Origin: Bryum argenteum
Lineage: Eukaryota > Streptophyta > Bryopsida > Bryales > Bryaceae
Direction: 5' to 3'
Length of the DNA stretch: 64,000 nt
NCBI GenBank assembly: GCA_037043015.1
Contig: CM073323.1
Span: 30,408,758 to 30,472,757 of the forward strand
The notes under the pieces were generated by a model that saw only the letters and a list, made by a program, of their open reading frames with translations, did not search any database and was not told the DNA's origin. Positions 11,554 to 23,751 of this stretch are shown here, piece by piece; position 1 is the first letter of the stretch, and each line of letters begins with the position of its first letter. Position numbers and translations under genes: made by a program.

Positions 11554-12589
11554 TCTATACATTTATCATTTAAGGCAGGTAGTTTGTTTTGTGTGTAAGT
11601 GAGTAGATAACATTATGATCTTGGGCACCTCTAGTCGGATCCGGGTGCATGAGGTGTTGTTGGAAGGGGTTTCTTTTGTTGAGGTGCAGATTACGGATTG
11701 CAATATAGGTCGACAAATCTTGAGATATTGAATTTGCAAGTATTTATTCCTCTATAAATATTGCAAAAATCTGTAGACTAGTTGAGGCAGACACTTTGTT
11801 TTGCGAGTGAGTGACATTATATCTTGGAAATCGCCAGTCGAATTAGGGTGCATGAGGTGTCTTGGAAGTGTTTATTTTTGTAGAAATGCGTACAACAATT
11901 GGATTGTGAATTGGGCTGACGGATCCCAAGATACTAAATATTTGAGTTTCATGGCCCCTAAATCACCAAAAAATTTAAAAATGACCTAATTTTAGATCTA
12001 GCATATTAACAAGAGGGACATTATTGAAGTATTTCAGTAGGTGTAGCAAGGCCACGAGGGCATACTAGTCTCTTATATATTAAGGCAGATAGTTTGTTTA
12101 TGACATGATCATCTTAGGGACAACTGGTTGTATCGGGTTGGATGAGGTGTTGTCGAAAGCGGGTTTTCTTATAGGGGTGCATGCAACAATAAAAATGTGC
12201 ATGGAGCCAACAGGTCTTGAGATATTGAATTTCAAAGTATATATGGCCTCGGAAAAAAGTTAGATTATATGTATGAGGGTGGCAACACCGCGGGGGCGTA
12301 CTAGTCTCCATATATATTTACCCTTAAACGCCCAAGGGGGGTATAGACCCTAGAAACACAAAAATTTGCAATCTGTCATAGATGAAATGAAGGCGAGCTA
12401 TCTAGATTCCATAAAATCTTGTGGCATACTTGTTGTAGGTTAAGTGGCTCAAATTTGGATTCATGAGGCCTCATAGATTGCGAGATCATAACATATCGGT
12501 AATCAAAGTAGATGCAAAATTTGAACTTTTTCACTTTGAAGTGAATATGCTATTAACAAACATATTGCAATGCCGCATGGGCGTACTAG
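11554..12589 (+). mobile_element. Helitron-like segments joined head to tail
   Basis: Four consecutive segments each end in CTAG (11778-11781, 12065-12068, 12301-12304, 12586-12589), and all but one following segment start with TCT, giving CTAG|TCT junctions. The first segment starts TCTATACATTTAT after an A, as expected for insertion between A and T. Segments one and three share an early TTAAGGCAG-TAGTTTG; segments one, two and three share an internal gatattgaattt or similar block. The third segment has a GGTG-GCAA-CACC hairpin at 12278-12289, eleven bases before CTAG. TC start, CTRR end and a hairpin shortly before the end are Helitron hallmarks. No Rep/helicase gene is present. The assignment is inference from termini only. 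Confidence 0.45.
12319..12510 (+). repeat. Dispersed repeat with the AAACGCCC motif, copy 2
   Basis: Begins ACCCTTAAACGCCCAAGG and aligns with the reverse complement of 2929-3125, including the palindromic atgaggcctcat. It sits inside the fourth Helitron-like segment, just after its TCT start, so it may be part of that element rather than an independent insertion. Confidence 0.5.
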
Positions 12590-12744
12590 TCTATTATGTA
12601 CGGCATACAATTTGTAATGTTTGTCAAGATATAACCCCGGTAGGCCAATTAGATCATTTGTTTGTATGAAATGTCCTTCTTCATGCATGAAAAGGTTAAT
12701 GTCGCACAACAAATGCCATAATGCCTTTAGGGCTCTTGCAAAGA

Positions 12745-15192
12745 CGCCTTAGACATAAACATAAAGAGTGTCAAGGCCCTTGAAAGCATGATGAATGACA
12801 TGCAAATCAAGAATGGTGCATGAAATTCAGCGGTTTGTGAGGGGTGCATTGAAAGCAAGCTTTCTAGACCTCCATTTCCAAGTGAGAGAGGTCCACCTGC
12901 AAGCAAGTCATTGGGGTAAATGCGTTCCAATGTTTGTGGTCCATTTAAGACCATTTCAATGGGCGGTTGCTCGTATTTTGTGAATTTCGTAAATGATTTT
13001 TCTCGGAAGGTGTAGGTGTATGTGTTGAAGTCCAACCGAGAGGTGTTTGTCAAGTTTGTGGAGTTCAAGGCACTTGTAGAGAAGTAATCCAAGCTCAACA
13101 TCAAGGCGCTTTGATTCTACAATCGAGGGGAGTTCATTTCCAAGGCCTTTGAGCGCTCCTTATAAGCACATGGCATAGAATGGCAACTATCAACACAACA
13201 CACTCCACAATAAAATAAAGTGGCGGAGAGATCAAATCACACCATTGTGGATATGGCAAGAAGCATGCTACACCACCAAAACCTCAGCAAGAACCCTTGG
13301 GCAGAGGCGGTCGTTACAGCCGTGTACACATGCAATAGGTGCCCAACTAGTGCACTTGTTGCTAAGACACCCAAAGAGGCATGAAGTGGTAAGAGGCCTT
13401 TTGTGACACACATGCGTGTGTTCACGTGTATTGCTTATGCAAAGGTGTCGGATGAGAAGAGGGCTTGGTTATTGTGAAGGAACGAAGGTATATAGGTTGA
13501 TGTGTTTGGAAACCAAGAAGATTCTCAAATTTCGTGATGTGGTATTTGTAGAAAACGTCACTTGTGGAGATGCAAATGGGGAGATGCATCCAAGTGAAAG
13601 TTTGGAATACCTACGGAGATTGTGGTGGATCCACCTCCAATTTCAGCTCTTGTTTTACAAGAGGCACAAGTTGGAGAGGAGCCTGATGGAGTACAAGAGC
13701 AAGAAGAGACACAAGAGGAGGAGATGGTTGTTGAAGCACATGAGGAGATTCGAGAGTGGCAGCTTGCAATGGGCACAAAGTACTCCACAAGAGAGAGGCG
13801 GTCACTTAGAGATTGGAGGTTGAATCACATTCTTCCACCACCTAGTAAGGTAAAACATGCAAATGTGGCTTGTTTTGATGATCCTTTGACTTTGGGTGAT
13901 GCCTTGCAAAGTCTGGATGCAAGCATGTGGGAGTTGGCTAGGCAAGAAGAGTATGCATCTCTAATGGCCAATGGCACATGGGAGTTGGCCCCATTGCCAA
14001 TGGATCGCAAGAGTGTTGGTTGTAAGTGGGTGTTTAGGACCAAGAGGGATGCACAAGGCAACGTGGTGCGCTACAAGGCACGTTTGGTAGCAAGGGGCTT
14101 CTCTCAAGTGGAGGGTGTTGATTTTCATTATACCTTTGCGCACGTGGCCAAGTTTATCACCACACGTTGCATGTTGGCGATTAGGGGAACCATGGACTTG
14201 GAGATTCACCAAGTGGATGTCAAGACGACGTTCTTGAATGGTGAGTTGGAGGAGAACATCTACATAGACTAGCCCCTTTGCTTTGTGGAGGAGGGCACCC
14301 AACACCTTGTTTGTAGGCTCAAGAAGTCGTTGTAGGGGCTTAAGCAATCACCAAGGGTGTAGTACCAAAGGATTGATATGTTTTTTATCAAAGAAGGCTT
14401 CTCTAGAAGCCATGTGGATTACTTCTTCTTTGAAAGCATTTCAAGAGTCTTCTTGTTGATTGTAATCATCTATGTGGATGAGTTGTTTATCTTCCCTCGT
14501 GATGATGCGGTTATAGAGTGGTTGAAGACTAAGCTTGACAAGGAGTTTAAAATGAGTGATCTTGGGACTTTGGAGCTTTGCCTTGGTGTTGTTTTTAAGA
14601 TGAATTGGAGCGCACGCACTATCACCATGAGCCAAGGCAAGTACATTGAGGAGGTGCTCGATCAATTTAAGATGGAGGAGAGCAAGCCTATTGGTATTAC
14701 GCTTGATGTGAAGGGGTCGTTGTTAAAGCTTTCGGATAAGGAGTGCAAAGAGGTTTAAGAGGAAGTGATGGCCATTCTATGTAAGGTTGTGTTGGGCTTC
14801 TTAATATATGCAATGTTGGCGACATGGAGTAAGGACATTGTGCCGAAGAGATATTGTGATGCGGATTGGGTGAGTGATGTGAATGAGACCTGGTCCACGA
14901 GGAGGTATGTGTTATTTGTAGACAATAGTGCAATCTTGTAGAAATGCATAAGACAATCCACGATAGTAGTGTCTACTATGGAGGTAGAGTAGATGGCAGC
15001 TAGGCATTGCTTGACACAAGCATTGTAGCTAAGGCAACTATTGGAGAGTGTTAGGTTTGTGCAAAAGGGAGTGAAAAGAATCATGTGTTACAACCAAGGA
15101 TGCATTGTTCTTGCCAAGAATCGCTATGATTACTCTTGTACAAAGCACATTGATGCACAACACTACTTCATTTGTGAGAAGTTGGAGGAGGT
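12745..15192 (+). pseudogene. Old copia (B-type) polyprotein relic
   Basis: Similar in order to the B-type polyprotein at 41650-50075: end of the pre-integrase domain (about 12760), much-damaged integrase (12860-13500), integrase tail, then reverse transcriptase with CKWVF (about 14023), a YVDE where YVDD is expected (about 14470), and RNase H fragments to 15190. The longest open pieces are 13622-14272 and 14378-14758, in one frame, separated by a TAG at 14270. Many stops and indels occur elsewhere, and most of the region between RT and RNase H is deleted. The end joins directly to an LTR remnant. It is far more decayed than the copies in the retroelement stack. Confidence 0.88.
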
Positions 15193-15375
15193 AGAGAGTG
15201 GAGAGAGGACTTGGCCTTTCAGTGATCCCATATTGATTGTATTACTATGTGCCAACGTATGGATTTATAAAAAAGGACTTGGAATGAGTGTGTATCTCTT
15301 TCAAGCATTTATTGCCTTCTTACTTTGTAAGTTTTGAATGTGTTTGTAATCTCTCACCCTTTACGAGCTTCAATA
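15193..15375 (+). repeat. Truncated 3' LTR of the old copia relic
   Basis: Aligns with the last 180 or so bases of LTR B (50200-50385): gagagtggagagag, cccatattgattgta, the ggaatgagt and atctc--caagcattt-ttgc blocks, and the end gagcttcaata. The RNase H end, polypurine tract and LTR start are missing; the join lies within a gagagtgg shared by both sides. Confidence 0.78.
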
Positions 15376-16539
15376 TGTTTATAAACACTTTCTGATTACT
15401 TCACCTTCATCGACTCAATGTATACCAGCTAGTGTATGGATAATACCTTCTCTTTGCTGCAGCTCATCAGCAAGTCAGTTGGTTTTTTTTCTTTTCTTTT
15501 CTTTCTATTTAAAAAAAAAAGACTCAACTCGAACCATATACAACCACAATTCAACCGTGAGATTGAAAGAGCCATTTTAACTCAATGTTATGAATGCAAA
15601 GAAACACAAAAATGCTCCACAGCACTTCCTGATTGGCAAAATCAGACAAATTAATGAAAAATTTCATAAATTCTACTCGTGCCATGTACCCCTCTGTCAA
15701 TAGCTTTTAATTGCTACCATACTCATCTTTACAGCATCAACTTTCATAATTCCTACTCCGCAATAGTAACTGTTTACGGAAGATCAATTATCGTATTTGA
15801 TGCCTTCTCTCGCAGCCTAGTTCGCCTTGTTGCAAGAGAGAAAGAACTCCCTGCAAAACGAAGAAATCAACCTGAGGAGACACAAAAGAACAGCGAGGGC
15901 AATGACGTTTGCATTGGGTTGAGTGTGTTTCTGGTCGAGCCGTTAACAGGGGCACTTCGCGTGTCGGTTAAGGATGGTCTAACCATGTCAAAGGCATCAA
16001 TCCCAGAAACAATTTGGTGTACATGTCAATAATGTGAGCTTCTAAAGAATAATTTGATATTGCTTTCAACAACATCGGACAACATAAGTTTGACATAAAA
16101 GGTTTATGGTTGCCGGAAATTTTTGTGATATTTTTTTCCACGTGTTAATGTTCAGATTCTGTGGAGAAAGCATCGAAAACTACTAACAGTGTGATATTCT
16201 GGAAGTGGCGCACCACATGGTAAATGAAAAATATACAGAAATGAATCTATCGAAATACAACACCGCTGTCTTCAGGAATCGTGAACTCAAAATTCTCAAC
16301 ACCACCTCGAGTAGTCAGGGAACTTCCTCTTGATCATTTAGTCACCACTTCAGCAGCGGGCCTACCAGTAAACACGACAGGCCATCGTATTGAGCGTCGT
16401 GTTTCCTTCATATGTGCAGCATGCTAAAGAGCTGGGGTGCTCTCAGAAGGTCCCCCTCAGTTCTGCATTTTCTGTGTTGGAGCTTCTACCATCAAGGCGT
16501 TTCAGATTGAACCTTCAATAGTGGTAACTTCTTGCTTTC
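15376..16539. other. Intergenic and probable 3' untranslated region of the DAWDLE-like gene
   Basis: No coding region recognised. A pyrimidine tract (tttttttcttttcttttcttt) followed by an A-run lies near 15483-15520. The part nearest 16540 should hold the 3' untranslated region and polyadenylation site of the minus-strand gene; their limits cannot be set from sequence alone. Confidence 0.45.
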
Positions 16540-19500
16540 CTAGGAGGCGGCACCAGAGTTTTCATGTAGCAACACGTACTCACGGCTGAAGATCCATGCC
16601 CACAACATCACTTTGCTAATCAGTGTTCCAAATTTTTCGCTAGAATTACAAATCACCGCTACCACTTCCACTACACTGACCACGTCACATCAACCCACCA
16701 AAGAAATCATTACTGATGAGCAAGTTGAACCCACATAACACATGCTGGGTAATGCGTAACTGCAATAATCAAGTTGGTTCATGTACGAGCGGTCACCGAC
16801 CTGCTGTTTCCAAATTTTAAGGTATCCTTTTCTCTGAGTTCATAGTAACGCTGAGCTTCAATGCGAGTACTCTGTAAGAAACCACACCATAACGAACTGT
16901 GTTACAATCCTTCATGGACCATGCTTGAACGCAAATTAGCATCAAAGCAGAAGATAACATCCAATAAGAATATGTATAACGACCACCGATCAGAGAAAGA
17001 AAAGTCACCCATTAGTCGTACTCACATTCAAGAAGGTTCCATTTGTGCTTCCGAGATCCATAATGTAAGGCCTATCAGCACACGAACGAGATTCATGATC
17101 AAAATTTGGAAGGAATGCTGGTTTGGTCAGACAAATAATTCAGGTCAACCCTGATAGGGCTCTGTGACCTGTCGCTTTGGGGTCCTTACAACACTTAACT
17201 CGAACTATACGACTTGTATAGGAACTTGCTAGATAACCACATTGAACGACCCCCAATATCCTAAACACACCTCAGCAATGACCATAGGAAAATTTTGAAG
17301 ATTAGAACCACGTCTCTAGCAGAGAACAGCCTGTCGTTTAATAGCAATACAAAGTAACTTAGCTCCATACTGCAATTATTACGAATAGACCGGAACAATG
17401 CCTCCCAAGACAACATGCAATTACCGCCAAAACCAATTGAACTAATCGGTACTCTAAGACTTCAGATAGAAAAAGACTGCAGAACATATAGTTTCAAGGT
17501 AAGCACTCAGGTATCATAGAATTTCGAGGATACCTTGAGGCCCATCAGGTTGTACAGAAGAAGTCAATTTACTATAAATGCTTGAATGAAGAACTTGTTA
17601 CTCTACCTTGCATGACCAAGAGCATATCATTCCTTACCTCACTTTACTTTGCATCATACCGTCGGTGCCCTCTATCTCAGTCAACCTGTATTCAAGTCCA
17701 AGAAACCAAGTAATCAGGGGTCATCACACACGCCGAAAGTCACAAGCTCTAGGAGTTAAGCATCTGGTCCAAGAGACATGGACATGAGAGGGGCCAAAAC
17801 CTTCACTAGTTACGAAGCATGACGGCATGAAGAAACTCTAGTGAACATTAATTTTGCTGATCAACTCTTGTCCAACACTGTAAATTGGCTGGCTAGAGAG
17901 GCCTTCAAAGCCAGCAAGGTACATTAGGAAAGTATGAAAGTTGGTACACTCTTTATCAAAAACATATGCAAGGAACTGGCTAATTAATACATTAACTCCA
18001 ATATCTTTAATAGGAAGTTCAGGAACAGTTATAGAAGGGGCAGTCGCTGGGAATGCGACTTCCAAAGGTAGACGAATGGACTCAAAGTCGTATGTTTTAA
18101 CCAAAACTTCATGCGACTCAGTAGTAAACAAGCATGTAAGTAGAAGTGTAAACAAATGGGATCGACAATCAAACATTAATACCATTCGGTAAGCTTAAAA
18201 AGCTAATGAAAGGACAACAATGAACCACGTAGAGGAGTATACCGGTACTGAATCACAGCATGTTGCTTGCTGCAAGAAGGATGATCAGTGGGTACATCTG
18301 CCACTCTGCGCTCTCGTCCAAACAGGTAGCAGGTTTGACGATGGATGTACAGAGGCTCTGCAAGCCATTCGACTTTTACATCAAGTATCTCCAAAACGAG
18401 GCCCAGTAATATAAGCTTGAAACAGATGCCAAGACATACAAACATGAAACTATATATACATTAGTGAACTAACATCAGACTGTTGCTACTGACAGGAACG
18501 CCTGTCAAAGGAACAGAAACATACCATTCAAAGGCTCTCCATCCTTAAAAACATATAATCGCCACCTCGTTGAGGGCTTACGAGCCTCTGGGGGCTCCAC
18601 GAAGGCAAGCGTTACACCTACCAAACCCATGCGAATGCCACAATCAACGTTCAGTAATCGTACGGAAAGAAGAGCAGAACAACTAACAAGCAGTGAGATT
18701 GCTACGCAAGTCCAGATATCGACAAGCCTTAAATTCAGACGAATTCAGAATAAGTTCTCTAGATGGATCTTACCTCGAACTTTGTTCGTCTCTGCAGCCA
18801 GCTTTCCTGAATACTCAAAAGAAGGTTGGGCCTACACCAACCAGAGGACTAAATTAGAGGAGGTTCTAAATTACACAAATCGAGAAAGACACAATTATAT
18901 CAGCCTTTGTCTCATGGTTTCAAACCCTCCCCGGAGAATCAGACTCCCACTTCTCAAAATATCTTCTTCTCTCAGAAATATGAAGATCCAGATATGAACT
19001 GTGCTTATGAATCCAGAAACTTGATGGGTAGCAAGACGAGATATTTGGGCTAAATACGACCTGATACAGCATATATACGGCAACCTCTGTAATGATTTAC
19101 CTTCTCTTTTTCTTTCGCTTCCAAGGATGCCTTTGCAGCCTCCATTTTGCCCAAAGCGTCGTCATCGCTGCCCAGACAAAAGTTGTATTTCAGTCCACAA
19201 ATGCGATCCAAATCTACAAGTTGAGATCATCGGTTGCAATAAGAGCACAAAGAGAATCATGTTTGACATAGGGACAGACCTTTGATTTTTTGCAACCTCC
19301 GTAGCGTTCTGCACAACAAGATGAGCACTATAAGAGAAAAATAAATGCAGCATAAAGTAGAAGGATAAAATTATTAATAGTGTTTCATATCCGAAGATAT
19401 CTCTCTCATACCGAAACTGAAATGCATTTTATTTTGTCTTCTGAACATTGAATGCAGAATGTGTATGATATGATTGTTGTTAACAAAGAAGATAATATTT

Positions 19501-20079
19501 CAACACGATACTACGGGCATCGAACCAGCTTCAGGATGTTCCTCCTGACAGTTACAGACCGAACCTAATTACGTTGGGGTCGACATTAAAAAAGCTTTGG
19601 AACAGATCACACGAGGGAGACGAGAGCAGTAAGGGGTGGATTTCACCAGACACCTCATTCGCAGCAGCGTCTACTACTTGGCGTGGGCTCGTTGTCAAAT
19701 CTCGACCGGGCCCACTTCCTCTGATTCCTCTCGACTCCGCTCGTGGTGACCTCGACCTCGAACGTTTCCCGGGCCTCGCTTCCGCGTCACCATGTCGGTC
19801 TCTTTTGTAGTACCGCGCATTACCATCCTCTTCGCGGCTGTCTTCTCGCACAAACTCGCCCCTGCTTTTGTCTCGGTTCACCCCGAGATACTTCTCTTTC
19901 TCTCTCTCGGAATTCTTGCTCTCTCTGCCCCTTTCACGACTTCGATCGCGACCGCGGTCGCGATCTCTGGACCTGTACCTATCCCTAGCTTTGTCGCGGT
20001 CTCGGTCGCGGTCAGCCCCATAGTCTCTGCCGCGCCCTCGCTCTCGCTCATACTCTTTGTCAAGCCGGCTCCGCGACAT
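16540..20079 (-). CDS. DDL: FHA-domain protein, DAWDLE/SNIP1 family (ten exons)
   Basis: Homologue of Arabidopsis DAWDLE, which helps Dicer-like 1 process microRNA and siRNA precursors, and of human SNIP1 (nucleus). Coding exons on the minus strand: 20079-19654, 19308-19280, 19167-19101, 18831-18774, 18617-18525, 18357-18243, 17685-17638, 17071-17026, 16871-16801 and 16585-16540; all introns are GT-AG and the phases fit. The product is 332 residues; DAWDLE is about 314. Residues 1-140 are Arg/Asp/Ser-rich with many RD, RS and RE repeats. Then come KASLEAKEKEK, a SGKLAAETN block and a C-terminal FHA domain with Gly238-Arg239, Ser254-x-x-His257 and GSTNGT (Asn289), the conserved phosphothreonine-binding residues. 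It ends REYVLLHE plus a short tail. Exon 2 has only 29 bases. ATG 20079 was chosen because the longer open frame upstream has no ATG. Exon limits are my manual model. Confidence 0.93.
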
Positions 20080-22114
20080 AGAACCCCAAACCCTAACACT
20101 GAGAAAACCACCGGGAATGAGAAAACAAGAGAGGGTGGAAAGCAAGGTGAGTGACAAGAACACGGAGAGGCAATGCGGAATTGAGCGACGTGGACGTGGA
20201 ATTAGGGTTGGGAGCAGACGAGCAGCAGTGTGCACCAGCCTCAACTGAAATGATGCAAGCGCCAATCCAAACGATGGTTCATGTGCGATTACACCCCAGC
20301 TACGGGGGGAGGAACCAGTTTCTCGTCACTTTGTTCTTCTCTCATGTGAACACCGCTGACCTGGACAGGAAATCCGCAGGAGACGTGATGGCTCAACCCT
20401 TGTGAGGTGGATTGCTCAAAAATAGTGTGAATTTTAGGGGCAATTCACACGGGAGGGGAAGGAAGTTTCACAGCTTCCTCCAACGTGGCACTTTGCCTTT
20501 AAAAAATTCTTTTCCTTGATTTTCTCCTTACAATGTGAACTTCCAACCCACTTCCAGTCACTAATGCCTCATAGTGGAGTTGTAGCATTTATTGTGCCAA
20601 GTCATTGCCATGTGGATCCCAAAGCAACATCCAAAGCCAATTCCAAAGCTACAAAGTTGTTCCATGTCATTCTTGCCACTCTCCCTACTTCCTCTCATGT
20701 GGTAACCACTTGCTAATGTGAACCAATGCTATTCATCCAACTCACTGCCTTTCTTCTTGTATAGGTTGCCCCTTCGTATAGGAAATGTGTGCTGGAGTTA
20801 AATAGCCACAAAGTTCGCCTGCGGGTGACCATGTTGGTGGGACGAAAGGGGACTCAAATTAACCCCTTAGATTAAACCCCAAGAGCCCAATCTTCCATTT
20901 TCTCGTCGATGCTGATTTTTGAGGAAGTTTGGAGGATAAAAAAGTAAATATTTTTCAATGATTTTTTAAATCTAAGAGTTTGGTGAGTTGAGAACCACAT
21001 CCAATTTACAAATCCTCATTTGCATTAATCGATTTTTCTACAAAGCTTCAAACACAAACATGACAGAGTTTAGACTTGGGCAATTTGAAGGCAGCATTTA
21101 GAGCTAATCAAGCTTGAGCTTGGCTATCCATTGGGCAGCAGCTTGAAAACCAATGTTTCAAAATTTGTGAGAGGGACAGGAAGGGTTTGACGGTCACTCA
21201 TGATTCCTCCCCCACTCTCTACTGTTCACATGCTCTCAAAGTCAACAAATTATATTCAAATCTTACTAAAATGTCAAAATGAGCCGAAATAGAGGAGTAG
21301 TTATGCACAATCACACTTCTAGACACAACTTCAAAGGTTCTTTTGAGACTCGAATCACCCATACTAAACACTAAACGAAACAAAGATATGATGATCATAT
21401 CATGGATGCAATCACAACACACCAAGTGGAATCGAAGTATGTAAGAAACAAAGTACAATCTAGAAATAGGAGCCTCCAATTTCAAAAATTCTCCATTTTA
21501 GGAATCTCAAAATGACAACAAATTCTAGTGCTTTCTTGAAATACAAAATTTGCAAATAGTGAATGCAACAACAGTCATTTCTTGCCTTCTGTGCATGTGG
21601 CATTCACAGAGAGAATTGCCACCTCCACTTCAATATTCAGAGATTATTGTTGCTTCTTTAGATTTGTAAAACTTATTAACATTACACACAAACTATGAAG
21701 ATAACATTGTACAGAAACTATACAGTGAATATTGCACAGAAACTATAAAGAGAACATTGCACAGAATCAATGAAGAAAGAAGAATTTTGTTGTGTAGGGC
21801 ATAGGAGGTTGTTTGCAGCTGCAAGGTCTGAGAAAGGGAGGTCCTTGTCCGTTGTTGGCGATACAATGCCTACGTCGGTTGGTATAGATGTGAACACTAA
21901 TCTTCCACAACATGCTTCAGGTGTTGTAGGGTCGCGACCTGATACTGCTATCCCTAGTGCTCCTGTCAACCTTTGAGGTTCTAGGGCCGAGACCTCATAC
22001 TCCTCCAACTGTTGTAGGATCGCGACCAACTACTACTCCTCTCTTGCTATCTTCGACCTTCAAGCTTTCACAACTCTTGCTGCATCAACTACTTTCCAAC
22101 TGCAAGCTCATTGA
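20080..22114. other. Intergenic DNA, including the DAWDLE-like promoter
   Basis: No gene recognised. The first 200-300 bases are GC-rich and should contain the minus-strand promoter. Near 21690-21765 the phrase cacagaaactat- -agagaacattg or similar repeats three times. Short frames elsewhere have no domains. The right edge is set by the LTR of gypsy element G1. Confidence 0.5.
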
Positions 22115-23699
22115 TGTCGCGCACCTCTCCTTGAGGAGTGCCCGCAACACCAAGGGCCCAAGGGGGACACCGGAGTGACGCCCGGGCCTTGGAGTGCCAA
22201 GGTGAAGGGAACCTAAGTGGGCCTAGTGTGGGAGAGGACCCTGGGCGTTGGAGACGCCTCTCACCCACGGAGACTAGGAGCCACGAGGGAATGGACATGA
22301 GATTATGGAAGGTCATGTTGCCACGATTCCGGGATGCTAAGGAGCACCTCATTTGGAGGTGTGAGCTAAAAGTTATGGGAGTTGGAAGATTGTGGGACTA
22401 AAGGGAGTGCTGTCCAGGGACAGTGCTGGACTGGGAAGCTGGCCCGGGACTTCCGAATCTTCAGAGGGGCATAACTCCCTCAATACTTGTCGGAATGAGG
22501 CAAGTAAGGTATCTATCGGCATCTACTTGACGAGTAGATGTTGATAGAGTGGTCGCTCGTTGCGTTTGGATGCGGGACGCGGTAGATACGAGCCCTGGAA
22601 GGTTCGGGAAGTCTCCCGGGGCCTTCCAGCGGCTAAGGCATTGGGAGATTGGGTGGTCTTCCAAACTTTAGAGGTGTGAGGGTCCAGCCCTTCACCTAGG
22701 ACTAGGGGGCTGCCGAATCCCACAGAGTATACTATGAGGAGGGCTGGTCTCCCTCCCCACTCCCATGGTGCCTTGGTGGTGACCAAGGTGGGAGTCCCGA
22801 GTGGTGTGGCTAGTATTGGGGCCTCACCATGGGAACTCCCAAGCCAAGGTGAGTCCCAATGGGTGGAGCTAGTGTTGGGGCTCCACCATTGGGACTCAAA
22901 GTGCAAATGAGGCACGGTGGGTGGAGCTAGTGTTGGGGCTCCACCATGGGGACTCAAAGTGCAAATGAGGCACGGTGGGTGGAGCTAGTGTTGGGGCTCC
23001 ACCATGGGGACTCAAAGTGCAAATGAGGCACGGTGGGTGGAGCTAGTGTTGGGGCTCCACCATGGGGACTCAAAGTGCAAATGAGGAACGGTGGGTGGAG
23101 CTAGTGTTGGAGCTCCACCATGGGGACTCAAAGTGCAAATGAGGAACGGTGGGTGGAGCTAGTGTTGGAGCTCCACCATGGGGACTCAAAGTGCAAATGA
23201 GCCACGGTGGGTGAAGCTAGTATTGGGGATTCACGACGGTGGCTCATAAGGACAAGGTGAGTCCCGATGGGGGACCTAGTGTTGGAGCTTCACCACGGGG
23301 ACTCATATAGGCAAAATGAGGACCATGAGTGCTACCGATGTGGGGTGGTGTCTTACTGCCGGCGTTGTGATTACTTGGTGGCCTTGGGGTCACCATGGTG
23401 GTCATGGACGGTGGTGAGGAGACACCACCAAGTGCGGTTAGGCCGCGTGGTATGTGAGTGCCACCAAGTTGGGCCTTGGACATAAGTGGAAATCCGCACC
23501 TAACCATTGGCTACCTACGAAGGGGTTGAGTTCCGGTTGCATGAGTAGGAGGGATTGATAACTAAACGGTGAGCTTGGTGGTTGGTATGGGGAGCTAACT
23601 TTGTGCATGTGGGGGATGTGCAGAGTTAGCGCTCGTGACACTTGCTAGAGTTGGGAAAAAGTTGGTGTAAGCTAAGGTGAGCTAGCAAGGGTTGCGACA
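22115..23699 (+). repeat. 5' LTR of Ty3/gypsy element G1
   Basis: Begins TGTCGC and ends GCGACA, a perfect 6-bp inverted repeat, and is followed after two bases by a canonical primer-binding site. Length 1585 bp. It contains the 58-bp tandem array described separately. The 3' LTR is not in the window, so identity and target duplication cannot be checked. Confidence 0.75.
22807..23330 (+). repeat. 58-bp tandem repeats inside the G1 LTR
   Basis: The motif agctag recurs at exactly 58-bp intervals (22867, 22925, 22983, 23041, 23099, 23157, 23215), with units reading roughly ggtgggtggagctagtgttg, then ggggctccaccatgggg and actcaaagtgcaaatgag. The central units are nearly identical. More diverged units extend to both sides. 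Each unit contains ggagc and ggctcc halves able to form a small hairpin. Confidence 0.93.
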
Positions 23700-23701
23700 C
23701 T

Positions 23702-23713
23702 TGGTATCAGAGC
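23702..23713 (+). other. Primer-binding site of G1 (3' end of initiator tRNA-Met)
   Basis: TGGTATCAGAGC, two bases after the LTR end, is the standard plant LTR-retrotransposon site complementary to the 3' end of initiator tRNA-Met. Confidence 0.92.
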
Positions 23714-23751
23714 AGGCTTTTAGTACCCAAGTGCAAAGTTGTGAGGGAGCA

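Noticed and set aside
17838..18185. 115-codon minus-strand frame inside the DAWDLE-like gene
   Set aside because: It lies within the intron between exons 6 and 7, has no domain, and no splice arrangement would include it in frame.
19743..20154. Plus-strand Ser/Val-rich frames over DAWDLE exon 1
   Set aside because: They are the antisense of the RD/RS repeats and have no independent support.
20080..20265. Longer N-terminus for the DAWDLE-like protein
   Set aside because: The upstream in-frame codons start at TTG, not ATG, and the sequence does not resemble family members. MSRSRLDKE at 20079 is the first ATG.
22807..23330. CRISPR-like array
   Set aside because: The 58-bp units are contiguous with no unique spacers and lie inside a plant retrotransposon LTR.
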